A stretch of 64,000 bases of DNA. It comes from DASXVU01 sp963732855 (GTDB taxonomy: Archaea; Thermoplasmatota; Thermoplasmata; Methanomassiliicoccales; UBA472). The notes beneath the pieces were generated by a model that had not been told where the DNA came from, searched no databases, and saw only the letters and a list, made by a program, of their open reading frames with translations. Shown here in pieces: positions 26,266-34,968 of this stretch; the first letter of the stretch is position 1; every line of letters begins with the position of its first letter. The position numbers were made by a program, and so were the translations under genes. The DNA is taken from the NCBI GenBank assembly GCA_963732855.1, contig CAVTBB010000002.1, positions 372,001-436,000 of the forward strand, read 5' to 3'.

Positions 26266-27273
26266 CTACTCTTTGATGAAGGCCACCGCCCTGGCAACCT
26301 TGCGCAGCTCCGCGAGCAGGTTGTCCTCGATGTCAATCTCCCCCTTCTTCAGACATTCCCGCGCGGTGCGGGAACCGCGTTCCCCCGGCACCAAGATCTC
26401 GTCCACACCCGGCAGAAGCCTGGTCGATTTGACCCTGGTGATGACATGCTGCACATTGGCCAGAAACTCATCACGATCACCAAGGAGATCCGGGTCAATG
26501 GCGAAAATCAAATGTCCCCAGTTCCCCTTGCTGTCCCCCTGGCCGCAAAACGCCGCCCCAACCATCGGACCGGCCAGGATCTCAACGATCATGGCCAGGG
26601 CCGAGCCTTTGTACCCCCGGTCGAAGGAACGGATCGCCCCCTTGATCGCCTCCGCCGGGCTTGTGGTCGGCTGGCCGCCGGCGTCGTACGCCATGTCTCC
26701 GGGGATGTCGCTCCCCTCGGTCACCGCCTCCACCAGTCCGTAGTAGGAAATCGCCGCCGTGGACATGTCCAGCACGATCGGGTCATCCGCGGCCGGGATG
26801 CCGATCGCCAGTGGATTGGTACCGAAGACCGGTTCATAGGAGCCGCACATTGCCGCCCGTTCCGGCGACCTGCTGAACACGAAACCGATGAACCCTCTCC
26901 GGGCCAGTTCGGAGGCGACGTAGCCAATGGCGCCGGAGGAGGTGTTGGTGTTGAAGGTCCCGGCGATGCCGAACCCGCTTTTCTCCGCCTTTGCCGCGAC
27001 GATCTCCAGCGCCTTGCGCACTACGACCATGGCATGGTTACGGTTGCCGTTAATGCGAGCCGAGAGGGGGGTTTCCTTTTCGATGACGATCCCTCCGGCA
27101 GCGGGATCCCTGGGAATTCCCTTGCCGATCAGTTTCACCACTCCCTGATTGTTGCCGCGCAGTTGGGCGTACAGAAGGATTTCGCGGATTGCCGCGGTCT
27201 CCTCTTCGTTATAGCCGAAGCTAGCAATGGCCTTCGTGGTCAGGTCCCTAAGTTCAGCGATGGATATTTTCAT
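26266..27273 (-). CDS. Malate/L-lactate dehydrogenase family (Ldh2-type) oxidoreductase
   Basis: This 335-residue protein belongs to the Ldh2/ComC family (malate, sulfolactate, ureidoglycolate dehydrogenases), not the classical LDH family. It has LLYAQLRGNNQGV, NRNHAMVVVRKALEIVAAKA, NTNTSSGAIGYVASELARRGFIGFVFS, the GTNPLAIGIPA block and LDMSTAAISYYGL. GGAGGTAAGATCC before the ATG fixes the start; the in-frame extension to 27588 is not coding. It should reduce a 2-oxoacid with NAD(P)H; the substrate is not decidable. The usual substrate-site His in family motif GxxxHG is replaced here by NNQG, which is odd. Confidence 0.85.
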   Translation of the reverse strand: MKISIAELRDLTTKAIASFGYNEEETAAIREILLYAQLRGNNQGVVKLIGKGIPRDPAAGGIVIEKETPLSARINGNRNHAMVVVRKALEIVAAKAEKSGFGIAGTFNTNTSSGAIGYVASELARRGFIGFVFSRSPERAAMCGSYEPVFGTNPLAIGIPAADDPIVLDMSTAAISYYGLVEAVTEGSDIPGDMAYDAGGQPTTSPAEAIKGAIRSFDRGYKGSALAMIVEILAGPMVGAAFCGQGDSKGNWGHLIFAIDPDLLGDRDEFLANVQHVITRVKSTRLLPGVDEILVPGERGSRTARECLKKGEIDIEDNLLAELRKVARAVAFIKE

Positions 27274-27654
27274 GGATCTTACCTCCGGATATGGATCTAG
27301 CGTAAAAGTCCCGCCGCCAGTCGGCAGATACCGTATCATGTGGTATTGTACCATGGCATTACATATTTTGTGGGTGACGACCAGTCCGTCGCAGGGAGAA
27401 ACACAACATGGCTCATTCATTGGAAAAGTCATGAGTTGACTTATTGCAGACGATGACCTGGGGGTAACATTTCTCAATCCGTATATAACCCAATAATGAC
27501 ATGCGGGGGTTATATAGAACGGAAAAATGATACTCCCCCTATTGCCCTTCACTTCTTCATCAAACCTGATCAACGGCCCCGATCTCAATCCAATGCCGTC
27601 CGGCTCGCCTTCCCGGTCGACCGCAAACTACGTTCGCGGCGTGGCCGATGGTGT
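27274..27654. other. Intergenic region with an outward-facing TATA inverted repeat
   Basis: About 380 bases lie between the convergently spaced minus-strand dehydrogenase and receiver genes. The only structure seen is the inverted repeat at 27482-27516. ORFs across this stretch have no coding character. Confidence 0.5.
27482..27516. repeat. 10-bp perfect inverted repeat containing two TATA-like boxes
   Basis: TATATAACCC at 27482-27491 and its exact reverse complement GGGTTATATA at 27507-27516 flank 15 bases. Each arm reads as an outward-directed TATA element. It could be a divergent promoter pair or an operator. Confidence 0.45.
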
Positions 27655-28080
27655 TCAGCCCTTGGAGGCCTGAAATGCTTCTAGGATGCGCCGCAATTTC
27701 TTGGTCGCTGTCTCCATCTCGACCTTGCCTGAGGGCTTGATCAGGTAGCCGTCCGCCCTGTTCTTCCAAGCCCGATATTCATCGGACTGGTATACCGAAC
27801 CTGTGTAGACAATGACCTTGACCTTCGCCAAGGCCTCCTTGCTTCTGATGAAATCGAGTACGTAATGCCCACTTTCTCCCGGCATTTTCAAGTCAAGGAA
27901 GACCAGGTCTGGCAGCGGGGGCTTCTTGATCATCTCCATGAGCTCGGACATCCCCTGCTCTCCATTCTTGGCGATCCTGATGGTTACCGGGACCTTGGTC
28001 TCCGCGATCAGTTCCTTTAACAGCCTCACGTCGAAGGGGTTGTCGTCCACCACGAGCACGCTCAGGGTCTGTTCGGTCAT
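27655..28080 (-). CDS. Single-domain response regulator (Rcp1-like receiver)
   Basis: This 141-residue receiver domain has acidic residues VVDDNPFD (about 10-17), the phosphoacceptor in LVFLDLKMPGESG (D at about 63), the signalling Thr in VIVYTGS and the Lys in GYLIKPSG. There is no output domain, so it acts by protein contact. The long loop between helix 2 and strand 3 matches the Rcp1-type receivers that pair with phytochrome-like kinases. The only histidine kinase in this window is at 46924, far away. Confidence 0.88.
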   Translation of the reverse strand: MTEQTLSVLVVDDNPFDVRLLKELIAETKVPVTIRIAKNGEQGMSELMEMIKKPPLPDLVFLDLKMPGESGHYVLDFIRSKEALAKVKVIVYTGSVYQSDEYRAWKNRADGYLIKPSGKVEMETATKKLRRILEAFQASKG

Positions 28081-28371
28081 CGTTTCGCCTCATTCTATGG
28101 GTCAAGTTATGGGCCCGATCTCTTTAGATGGACTCCATCACCCGACGCATTCCACTTTATTCAGTTCTCCGTCTGCATGGTGCTGACACCGGCATGCCGG
28201 ATGCAAATGATGCTACTGTACGGATCTATGGTGGTTACGATGTGAGCGATTAGTATTCAAATCAATTCCTCATATAGAACGGAATGGACGCTCTCTATCT
28301 CAAGAAAGGACGGGAACCAGTTAGTTCCGCGCCCACCCTAAACGATATGCATCCTCTACTAGAATTTCATT

Positions 28372-28560
28372 TTGGGAACGTTCGAGGCGCCCTCCTATGA
28401 ATACAAATTCATCCATTATTTCATGATGACAAACGGAGATGGTGCTTGCCGTTGGGTCATCGAATCGAAGAGAGCCGATGGGAATCAGTTTATCGATGAA
28501 GACCAAATAATGGAATTGATGAATGAGGGCCGGTTAGTAAGAAAGGGAAAGACTCTCTGA
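28372..28560 (+). CDS. Possible small protein or gene remnant
   Basis: This is a 62-codon frame with a TTG start. Its C-terminal half (VIESKRADGNQFIDEDQIMELMNEGRLVRKGKTL) looks protein-like, while the start has no ribosome-binding site. It lies in the stretch between tRNA-Pro and its repeated 3' end, where decayed genes are expected. An overlapping reverse-strand frame is equally long. I do not recognise it. Confidence 0.25.
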   Translation: MGTFEAPSYEYKFIHYFMMTNGDGACRWVIESKRADGNQFIDEDQIMELMNEGRLVRKGKTL

Positions 28561-28756
28561 GGCCGATCTAAGACAGACCTAAAGGAAAGGCAGAATGTTG
28601 GATAACGGACCCTGACAGATGGCGATAGGGTCATTCTGGATAATTTTATATTAACCCCGCACTAATAAGTATGGAAATGATTTCGGCCTCAAGCATTTGA
28701 ATATCCATTAATTCCAGTGAAAAAAATCGGTCCATATGGCCATATGTCTTGTTGAG
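28561..28756. other. AT-rich non-coding stretch before the repeated tRNA end
   Basis: No ORF is supported. The stretch contains TTTTATATTAA (28644-28654), a promoter-like element with no clear gene, and leads to the att-like repeat. Confidence 0.4.
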
Positions 28757-28779
28757 TTCGGGCAGACCCGCCATTTTTC
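28757..28779 (+). repeat. Putative attR: second copy of the tRNA-Pro 3' end
   Basis: Direct repeat of 26175-26197 with one mismatch (ACC to GCC at the encoded CCA). The next bases also align with one gap (CCAAT against CAAT). No other tRNA arms are present, so it is a 3'-end fragment and not a tRNA gene. Confidence 0.55.
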
Positions 28780-28895
28780 AATATATTCGAAAATCAAATA
28801 CGTTATATTCAATGTTCATTTCTTCGCAATCCAATTGAGATAAGACAATCTGGATTTGGGGTAAATAGGAAAAACAGGAAAGTGATGGTCCTCCA

Positions 28896-29114
28896 GCTGG
28901 AGAAGATGTGGATTCTCTATTGGCTAAGTTTGGGATCAAGTTCTTGTGCAGTTGGGTCGACTATCCCAGGCATGCGGTTTATAAGATCTACGAAACATCT
29001 AATATGGAAGCCTTTATCAATTTTAACAGGGACCCTAAAAAGATGGCATGTTTTGGATTCGACCTAGTAAAAACCAGGTCGTCCAGAGTCGCCAGGATGT
29101 CAACGCCATGTTAG
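28896..29114 (+). pseudogene. Fragment of a small DUF3303-like protein
   Basis: The frame encodes VDSLLAKFGIKFLCSWVDYP then VYKIYETSNMEAFINFNRDPKKMACFGFDLVKTR, a sequence with the composition and pattern of short DUF3303-like dimeric alpha-beta-barrel proteins as I know them. The N-terminal strand is missing (TAG at 28864-28866 in frame), and the tail after LVKTR runs into unrelated residues, which suggests truncation and a frameshift. It lies about 120 bases after the att-like repeat. The family assignment is tentative. Confidence 0.4.
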
Positions 29115-29200
29115 ACACCAAATGGGCGGCCTAAACGATCCTTCCCATCTTATTTGCCCGAACATGGATAAGCAAACCAACAGCCTGGAAATCGGAGAAA

Positions 29201-32200
29201 TTATGGCGTCTTTGGCCTTCTCCTCATGTAGAACAGTCCACCGGTGGTAGCGATGGCGGCAAATGCTATTACAGATGCGGCGAGCAGCGGTGTATCGTAG
29301 TTTGGAATCGGGGCGGACGCATTTCCACCGGGGTTCTCTTCGCTCGGATCCTCATCGACTGGAGCATCATCATCTGGTGTATCTTCGCTCGGATCCTCAT
29401 CGACTGGAGCATCATCATCTGGTGTATCTTCGCTCGGATCCTCATCGACTGGAGCATCATCATCTGGTGTATCTTCGCTCGGATCCTCATCGACTGGAGC
29501 ATCATCATCTGGTGTATCTTCGCTTGAAGTGGCCGCCATCGTCTTAACCCCAAAGAACGTCGTCCTACCTGCTATGACCGTCACGTCGAAAGTGATATTC
29601 TCATACTCGTTCTTTTCCAACTTCAGCGTGTATGAGCCAGATGTCACGTTGTAGAACTGAACGCTTCCATAGGGATCTGTCATCACAATTTTCCCGTCGC
29701 TCAGCGTGGCCAGGGCATTCACAATCGGATTCCCCCGCCCATTCTCGATCGTCCCATCGATGGTGCCCTCGTCCTTCAGGGTGGAGAACGTCCATTCCAT
29801 TTGAACTGAATTACCAGCCATATCCTTGCCGCTCACGATGACTGTGTACGTCGTATTGTATGAAAGGTTCAAGGACGGTGTGAATGTGGCTGTCTTGTCG
29901 ACGAATACCATGCTCCCTTCGACATTATTGCTAACGGCAATGGTGACCGAGGCAGCATTCATCGTCTCAGAGAATTCTACATCTAACGTGGTATCCAGCA
30001 GGATATCGCCGCCGATCGGCGACAGATATGTTATGGCCGATGCCGTGGTATCAACGAAGAAAGTGGACGATGCTATCTTGATGTTGCCGGCTCTGTCGGT
30101 CAGCTTGACGTTAATTGTGTGTGCGCCGTCGCTCAGGGAATGTAATTCATAACTGGTCCCAAAAACAGGCGACCATGTCATCACATCGATGCTGACCTCG
30201 GTCCTGGTAATGCCAGAGGCGTCGATAGCAACCCACGTGGCGGTCACATTGCCCGTGTTGTTCAAGAATCCCTTCTTAGGGGTAACAATGGTCAATGTCG
30301 GGGCGATGGTGTCGACGTAGAATGAAACGGATTCGGTCTTGACATTGCTATCACTGTCGGTTTCCTTGACGGAAAAGGTGTGAAGACCGTCACTGAGACT
30401 GTTCAGCTCATAACTGCTGCCGATGACATCCGTCCAGGTCGTTCCATCGAGGCTAATCTCGGTCGAGACGATGCTTAGATCAGCCACAGTGTTCCAATTC
30501 ACTGTGACATTTGCGTTCTTTAGATATTCAGAGGAAAATGGCGCGATTATCGTGACGGCGATCTTGTTGATATAGGGGGTCGCGCTGACCGAGGAACTGT
30601 TCGTTCCGTCTCCATACTCATTGTGTGCCGCTATTTTGAACACGTAAGGCTGACCATTGGTCAATCCGGTGATGGTCGCAGAGGTCGTCGTGGAGATGGC
30701 CATACGAACTTCATCCTGATAGATGATGTAGTGGTCGATGACCAAACCGTCATCATGATCTGGGGCTGTCCAGCTCAGCACCACCGTCCCATTGCCGGCA
30801 TTCGCCGTCAATCCACCAGGGGCGAGAGGTGTCGAAGGGAACGGATGGCAAGGGATTCCCTGCCAGGTCGGAATGGTAAAACCGGTCGCACCGTAAAGGT
30901 AATACGCGGTCAGGCCTCCATCGCTGCCCTCCGCCCAATGAACGCTAACGGAAGGCGCATTCCCGTTAAAGATGAGGGATGTGAGGTATGTGCAATCATA
31001 GAAACCGTACTCGCCGATGTGGTTCACACCGTCTGGCATGATGTACGAAGCCCCTGCCCTCGCCATTGGATATGTTATCAGGGTGGTGACCTCTTTATTG
31101 AAGAGTACTCCTCCAATGCTGGCATAGTTAGGATTGTCCGAATCGATGTTGATCGATGCGAGCAAGGCACAGCCGAAGAAAGTGCCGACCCCTATGCTGG
31201 TGACGCCACTGCCGATGGTGATGGAGGCCAGGGAGGTACAGTATTCGAACATGCCGCTCCCGATGGTACTGAGACCGCTCCCGATGGTGATGGAAGTAAG
31301 GCGGTAACAGTCGTAGAACGCATTATCACCGATGCTGGTAACACTGTCGGGTATCGTGATCGAGGCCAGTGATGTGCAATCGGAGAACGCATTGTTCCCT
31401 ATGCTGGTGACACTGCTCCCGATGGTGATGGAGGTCAGGGAGGTGCAGTCGGAGAACGCATTGTCCTCAATGCTCATGACGCTGTCCGGGATAGTGATCG
31501 AGGTCAGGGAGGTGCAGTCGGAGAACGCCGCGGTCCCGATGATGGTAACGGGCAGATCGAAGATGTAGCTAGGTACCACGACGGCGCCTCCAGGTCCGAT
31601 ATATCCGGTTATTGTCGCAGAGCCTTCATCAAGTACGGCATAACTGAAACCATTACTCACGAATGGTAGCTCGATGTACATTGTCATCGAACCAGTTCCA
31701 ATCCCATATGAGTTATGAGCCGCCACCCTGAAGGAATATGTCTGACCGTCGGTCAAACCGTTGACCGTCGCGGAACTGCCCGAGGATGTGGCCACCTGGA
31801 TGCCGCCCTTATAGACTACATAATAATCGATTGCCGAATCACCCGTGTATATTGGTGCGGTCCAGCTGACAGTCACCTGGTTTTCCCCAGCGACGACGGC
31901 AATGTTCGGGGCCGACGGTGTTGATGTCAGAGGATAACAAGGCACGCCATGCCAGGATGGGGTGGAGAACCCGCTCGCGCCCACGTGGTAGTAGGCTATC
32001 AAATAATTGTCCAGGTAGAAGGGACCAAATGCCCAACTATCGCCTGCAGCCGGTGCATGGCCGTCGAAGATCACAGCGGTCAGGGAGGTGCAATAGTAGA
32101 ACGCGAAGTAGCCGATGCTAGTGACACCACTCCCGATGGTGATGGAGGTCAGGGAGGTGCAGTATTCGAAGGCAAAGTCGCCGATGCTGGTGACACCGCT

Positions 32201-32857
32201 CCCGATGGTGATGGAGGTCAGGGAGGTGCAGTCGGAGAAAGCATTATCACCGATACGGGTGGCACCGCTTCCGACGATCCAGACGAATGATAGGGATGTA
32301 CATGATTCGAAAGCATTGTGACCGATACTGGTAACCCGGTTGCCGATTGTCACCGAGGTGATGGAGATGCAGCCGGAGAACGCAAAATCTCCGATGCTGG
32401 TGACACTTTCCGGTATCGTCACCGTTGTTTTGCCGGCTGGCCATTCTATCAAAGTGGTGATGCCCTTATTATACAGCACGCCGTTGACGCTGGCATAGTA
32501 CGGATTGTTCGAATCGACATTGATGGACGTAAGCGCGACACAATACAGGAATGCCTGGGTCCCGATGTTGGTGATACTATCGGGGATCGTGATGGAAGTG
32601 ATCGAAACATGATTCTCAAGGGCGCGATAGCAGATGCTGGTCACAGGGTAGCCATCGATGGTCTTCGGTATCACCACTGCTCCCCCCGACCCTGCATAAT
32701 CAGTTATCTCCGCGGTCGTTCCATTATTGATCAAACGATAGGAGCCGGAGAAGGGTTCACCGGCCGAAACGAAGTTGGTTGTAATATCTACGATCAATAT
32801 GGTCGAAGATATGAGGATAAGCAATGTCAGGATCCCCGCGCAAATTTTCCGAAACAT
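29201..32857 (-). CDS. BspA-like LRR_5 / fibronectin III surface protein with C-terminal anchor
   Basis: This 1218-residue protein has a signal peptide (MFRKICAGILTLLILISS), two blocks of BspA-type leucine-rich repeats (SIGDFAFEYCTSLTSITIG-type units), each followed by a fibronectin III domain (VTVSWTAPIYTGDSAIDYYVVY and VVLSWTAPDHDDGLVIDHYIIY), two Ig-like domains, a Big_5-type domain, a carboxypeptidase-regulatory-like domain and an acidic repeat of 15 residues x 4. A transmembrane helix and basic end (YMRRRPKTP) close it. GAAGGTG precedes ATG 32857, and CTTATATAGG lies about 45 bases upstream. It is a likely adhesin. The strongly antisense-ORF-rich look comes from its own repeats. Confidence 0.92.
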   Translation of the reverse strand: MFRKICAGILTLLILISSTILIVDITTNFVSAGEPFSGSYRLINNGTTAEITDYAGSGGAVVIPKTIDGYPVTSICYRALENHVSITSITIPDSITNIGTQAFLYCVALTSINVDSNNPYYASVNGVLYNKGITTLIEWPAGKTTVTIPESVTSIGDFAFSGCISITSVTIGNRVTSIGHNAFESCTSLSFVWIVGSGATRIGDNAFSDCTSLTSITIGSGVTSIGDFAFEYCTSLTSITIGSGVTSIGYFAFYYCTSLTAVIFDGHAPAAGDSWAFGPFYLDNYLIAYYHVGASGFSTPSWHGVPCYPLTSTPSAPNIAVVAGENQVTVSWTAPIYTGDSAIDYYVVYKGGIQVATSSGSSATVNGLTDGQTYSFRVAAHNSYGIGTGSMTMYIELPFVSNGFSYAVLDEGSATITGYIGPGGAVVVPSYIFDLPVTIIGTAAFSDCTSLTSITIPDSVMSIEDNAFSDCTSLTSITIGSSVTSIGNNAFSDCTSLASITIPDSVTSIGDNAFYDCYRLTSITIGSGLSTIGSGMFEYCTSLASITIGSGVTSIGVGTFFGCALLASINIDSDNPNYASIGGVLFNKEVTTLITYPMARAGASYIMPDGVNHIGEYGFYDCTYLTSLIFNGNAPSVSVHWAEGSDGGLTAYYLYGATGFTIPTWQGIPCHPFPSTPLAPGGLTANAGNGTVVLSWTAPDHDDGLVIDHYIIYQDEVRMAISTTTSATITGLTNGQPYVFKIAAHNEYGDGTNSSSVSATPYINKIAVTIIAPFSSEYLKNANVTVNWNTVADLSIVSTEISLDGTTWTDVIGSSYELNSLSDGLHTFSVKETDSDSNVKTESVSFYVDTIAPTLTIVTPKKGFLNNTGNVTATWVAIDASGITRTEVSIDVMTWSPVFGTSYELHSLSDGAHTINVKLTDRAGNIKIASSTFFVDTTASAITYLSPIGGDILLDTTLDVEFSETMNAASVTIAVSNNVEGSMVFVDKTATFTPSLNLSYNTTYTVIVSGKDMAGNSVQMEWTFSTLKDEGTIDGTIENGRGNPIVNALATLSDGKIVMTDPYGSVQFYNVTSGSYTLKLEKNEYENITFDVTVIAGRTTFFGVKTMAATSSEDTPDDDAPVDEDPSEDTPDDDAPVDEDPSEDTPDDDAPVDEDPSEDTPDDDAPVDEDPSEENPGGNASAPIPNYDTPLLAASVIAFAAIATTGGLFYMRRRPKTP
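29341..29520 (-). repeat. Four perfect 45-bp tandem repeats inside the BspA-like gene
   Basis: Copies begin at 29341, 29386, 29431 and 29476 and are identical in every base. Each encodes a 15-residue acidic unit of the form SEDTPDDDAPVDEDP. The perfect identity at DNA level points to recent expansion or active copy-number change. They form a spacer between the ligand domains and the membrane anchor. Confidence 0.93.
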
Positions 32858-32898
32858 GGCAGCACCTTCTTTCTTGAAAAACATAACTTCCATTCTCA

Positions 32899-32908
32899 CT
32901 TATATAGG
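32899..32908 (-). promoter_or_regulatory. TATA box of the BspA-like gene
   Basis: Read on the reverse strand as CCTATATAAG. A start site about 25 bases on would exclude the in-frame ATGs upstream of 32857 and leave a leader with the GAAGGTG site. Confidence 0.5.
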
Positions 32909-33099
32909 GCAGGTCCAGATTTGAGAAAATCGAAACTAACTGCTGGCCATGTTTTCCGCTTATAAAGCGCCCCTGCAATCTGACCGGAAAAAATCCAGTC
33001 CCACTACTTAGGGACCGGGAAGAACGTTGCCCCTTGGCCTATCTCTGGTTCGACCCGGGCCCCATCCATGGGGCCCAGGATGAACGGACGAGCCAATGA

Positions 33100-33834
33100 T
33101 CACCTGATCGCGTCATCCCCATCCTTGAATCCTTCGCTGATGTGGGTCCCGTCGCACAAGGGCTTGTTCTCCGAATGCCCGCAACGACACAGTGTGATCC
33201 TATTCCTCACTTCATACTGAGTCTCATCGACAGAGATCACCTGGATGCCGCCCTTGACCCATAGTGGACCGCTGACGCGACGGTAAGGGTCCTCTGTCAG
33301 GGTGATCTCCTTTGGGAGTTTGGGCTCGATGTCCTCCCCGTCCTTACTGCAGGCGACCAAGCGCCCGGTAGGACATTTGCCGGTTATCTCGACCACCAAG
33401 TCCTTGGACCTCGGGTCCTCGTTCTTCTCCACCAGATCCCATACGCCCCCTGCCCGATGGCAGAACTGTTGGCCCGCGCAAAGGTCCCGGTTGTCGTTCA
33501 TATCGATCTCCGGACCTTGGATCAACCCTGCATTCGATCTGTAAGGTTCCATGCTGGCCTCCTCTGTCCCATCGAACTCTATCTTGACGTGGGTTCCATC
33601 ACAGAAAGGCTTGGTGGTAGAACCGCCGCAACGGCAAAGAGCATAGGTCTCCTTAACCGGATACTTAGCACCCTTTTTCCACTCTTTCGGGATGCCCTCC
33701 TTGTCCCTGACAAGGTATTCCTTGGATAACGGTACCCACCCGGTGACGATGTACGGTCCATCCTTTGTAACTTTGATCTTTTGAGACGGCTTGTCCATCT
33801 TCTCGTCAACTTTCTTGGTCATCAGGAGTCTCAT
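33100..33834 (-). CDS. Double CDGSH iron-sulfur protein with a central ferredoxin-like domain
   Basis: This 244-residue protein has two CDGSH (mitoNEET-type) 2Fe-2S motifs, CRCGGSTTKPFCDGTH and CRCGHSENKPLCDGTH, each with the C-x-C-x(9)-C-x(3)-H ligand set. Between them lies a segment with DLCAGQQFCHRAGGVWDL and CPTGRLVAC, resembling a divergent 4Fe-4S mono-cluster domain. It probably shuttles electrons or clusters. ATG 33834 is used; ATG 33822 (MTKKVDEK) is possible. It stands alone and is not linked to the LuxE-like operon. Confidence 0.9.
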   Translation of the reverse strand: MRLLMTKKVDEKMDKPSQKIKVTKDGPYIVTGWVPLSKEYLVRDKEGIPKEWKKGAKYPVKETYALCRCGGSTTKPFCDGTHVKIEFDGTEEASMEPYRSNAGLIQGPEIDMNDNRDLCAGQQFCHRAGGVWDLVEKNEDPRSKDLVVEITGKCPTGRLVACSKDGEDIEPKLPKEITLTEDPYRRVSGPLWVKGGIQVISVDETQYEVRNRITLCRCGHSENKPLCDGTHISEGFKDGDDAIR

Positions 33835-33987
33835 AAGGCCCAGGTCAGCAAATAATTATCGATTATTCCAGAATTCGGTACCATCAAAACTCAAAGCTTC
33901 CGCTTGGCCATGGATGGGTCTGAAGTCAAACATCGATTGCAAACACCGTACGGAATGCGAATTCACGGATTGGCGATTAACTAGATC

Positions 33988-34965
33988 TCAATCGTCGAAG
34001 ATGATCTGCTTCTTCAGCTCCAACATCACCGTGGGGCATCGCCCTCCCTGCCGGGACCTGGCGACACGGTCATAGGCCTCTACGCCCCCTGCCTCCTCGA
34101 TGATCTTACGGCCACGTTCCTTCTGCTTTTTGATGCTGATATTGACCCGCTCCATCGAACCCGGTGAGACTGTGTGAAGGATATTGAGCGAGGTGGCGAA
34201 CCCATACGGGATCGATTCCATGCGCATCACAGTACCGGGAACGGCGTTGTACCAGCTGCCAATCGAATCCTCGCCCAGCTGGTTGATCGCCGTGCCGGCG
34301 GCGGCCTGCCACTCGGCTTCCGGGGTGACGTTCGCGACTTGCCACTCCCCATCGATGAAGATCTCGCCCTCCCCTTCCAAGACAAAGTACCCCAACGCAT
34401 CATACCAGCGCTTGATGAACGGGTCAGGCTGGATGACCACGTCATACCAGGACGGGATCATCTTCATCGAGAATATCTTGTACCGGGCTTTGATCCCAGC
34501 ACAGCGGCATAATGCGATGTAAGCGCTGATGAGATGGAAGCATGTCCCGGTCCCGCGCCTCAACGTTTCCGCGACCGGATTCATCGGGCGCTCATCGAGC
34601 ATCAGTTTTTCCTTTACAAAATGGAACGCCTTCTCGGCGAACTCGCGGTCCGAGACCTTGAATGCCCCGAACTCATTGGCCATGGCGATGACCAGTGGAT
34701 CGTGGGAATCGCAGTGCAATGTCGGCCTCAGGTACTTCTCATCCGAATCACAGTACTTCATTCCCACTTTGTACTCTGGGATGCTATATTGAAGGTCCGG
34801 CAGGACATAGCGCTCCGCTTCGTCAGGTATGACCCGGGTGCGCTTCAGCTCTCTCATGTTCAAGAGGATGATCTTCGAGATCGACAGCCCTCCGCGGACC
34901 ATCTGGTTGAAGAACGTCATCTGCGGCACATATCCCTTGTCCTTGATCGTCCTAAGGCCTGGCAC
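33988..34965 (-). CDS. Transglutaminase-like domain protein coupled to a LuxE-like gene
   Basis: This 325-residue cytosolic protein has a likely active Cys in RRGTGTCFHLISAYIALCRCAG, which matches the TGxCxxxxxx(Y/L)xA(L/F)xRxxGI transglutaminase core. Downstream aromatic and acidic strands follow (YFVLEGEGEIFIDGEWQVANVTPE) where the His/Asp pair would be, but the canonical H is not evident. The GTG start at 34965 is only three bases past the LuxE-like stop at 34969-34971, so the two are translationally coupled. It could be a ligase, acyl-acceptor or peptidase partner of the acyl-activating enzyme. Not recognised beyond the fold. Confidence 0.75.
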   Translation of the reverse strand: MPGLRTIKDKGYVPQMTFFNQMVRGGLSISKIILLNMRELKRTRVIPDEAERYVLPDLQYSIPEYKVGMKYCDSDEKYLRPTLHCDSHDPLVIAMANEFGAFKVSDREFAEKAFHFVKEKLMLDERPMNPVAETLRRGTGTCFHLISAYIALCRCAGIKARYKIFSMKMIPSWYDVVIQPDPFIKRWYDALGYFVLEGEGEIFIDGEWQVANVTPEAEWQAAAGTAINQLGEDSIGSWYNAVPGTVMRMESIPYGFATSLNILHTVSPGSMERVNISIKKQKERGRKIIEEAGGVEAYDRVARSRQGGRCPTVMLELKKQIIFDD

Positions 34966-34968
34966 TGT

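Noticed and set aside
26257..27300. Plus-strand ORF of 347 codons
   Set aside because: Antisense to the Ldh2-type dehydrogenase; rich in Arg/His/Gly/Pro with no family pattern.
27512..28284. 13-bp direct repeat ATATAGAACGGAA (27512-27524 and 28272-28284) as an insertion site
   Set aside because: Short, AT-rich and partly a TATA box; no element ends or duplication pattern fit.
28757..28779. A second tRNA-Pro gene
   Set aside because: Only the 3' portion is present; there is no anticodon arm or D-arm upstream.
29341..29520. Regularly spaced repeats as a CRISPR array
   Set aside because: The 45-bp units are directly adjacent with no spacers and are in frame in a coding gene.
29263..29547. Plus-strand ORF with LRSDPHRLEHHHLVY repeats, and other plus-strand ORFs across 29263-32965
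   Set aside because: They mirror the repeats of the BspA-like gene on the other strand.
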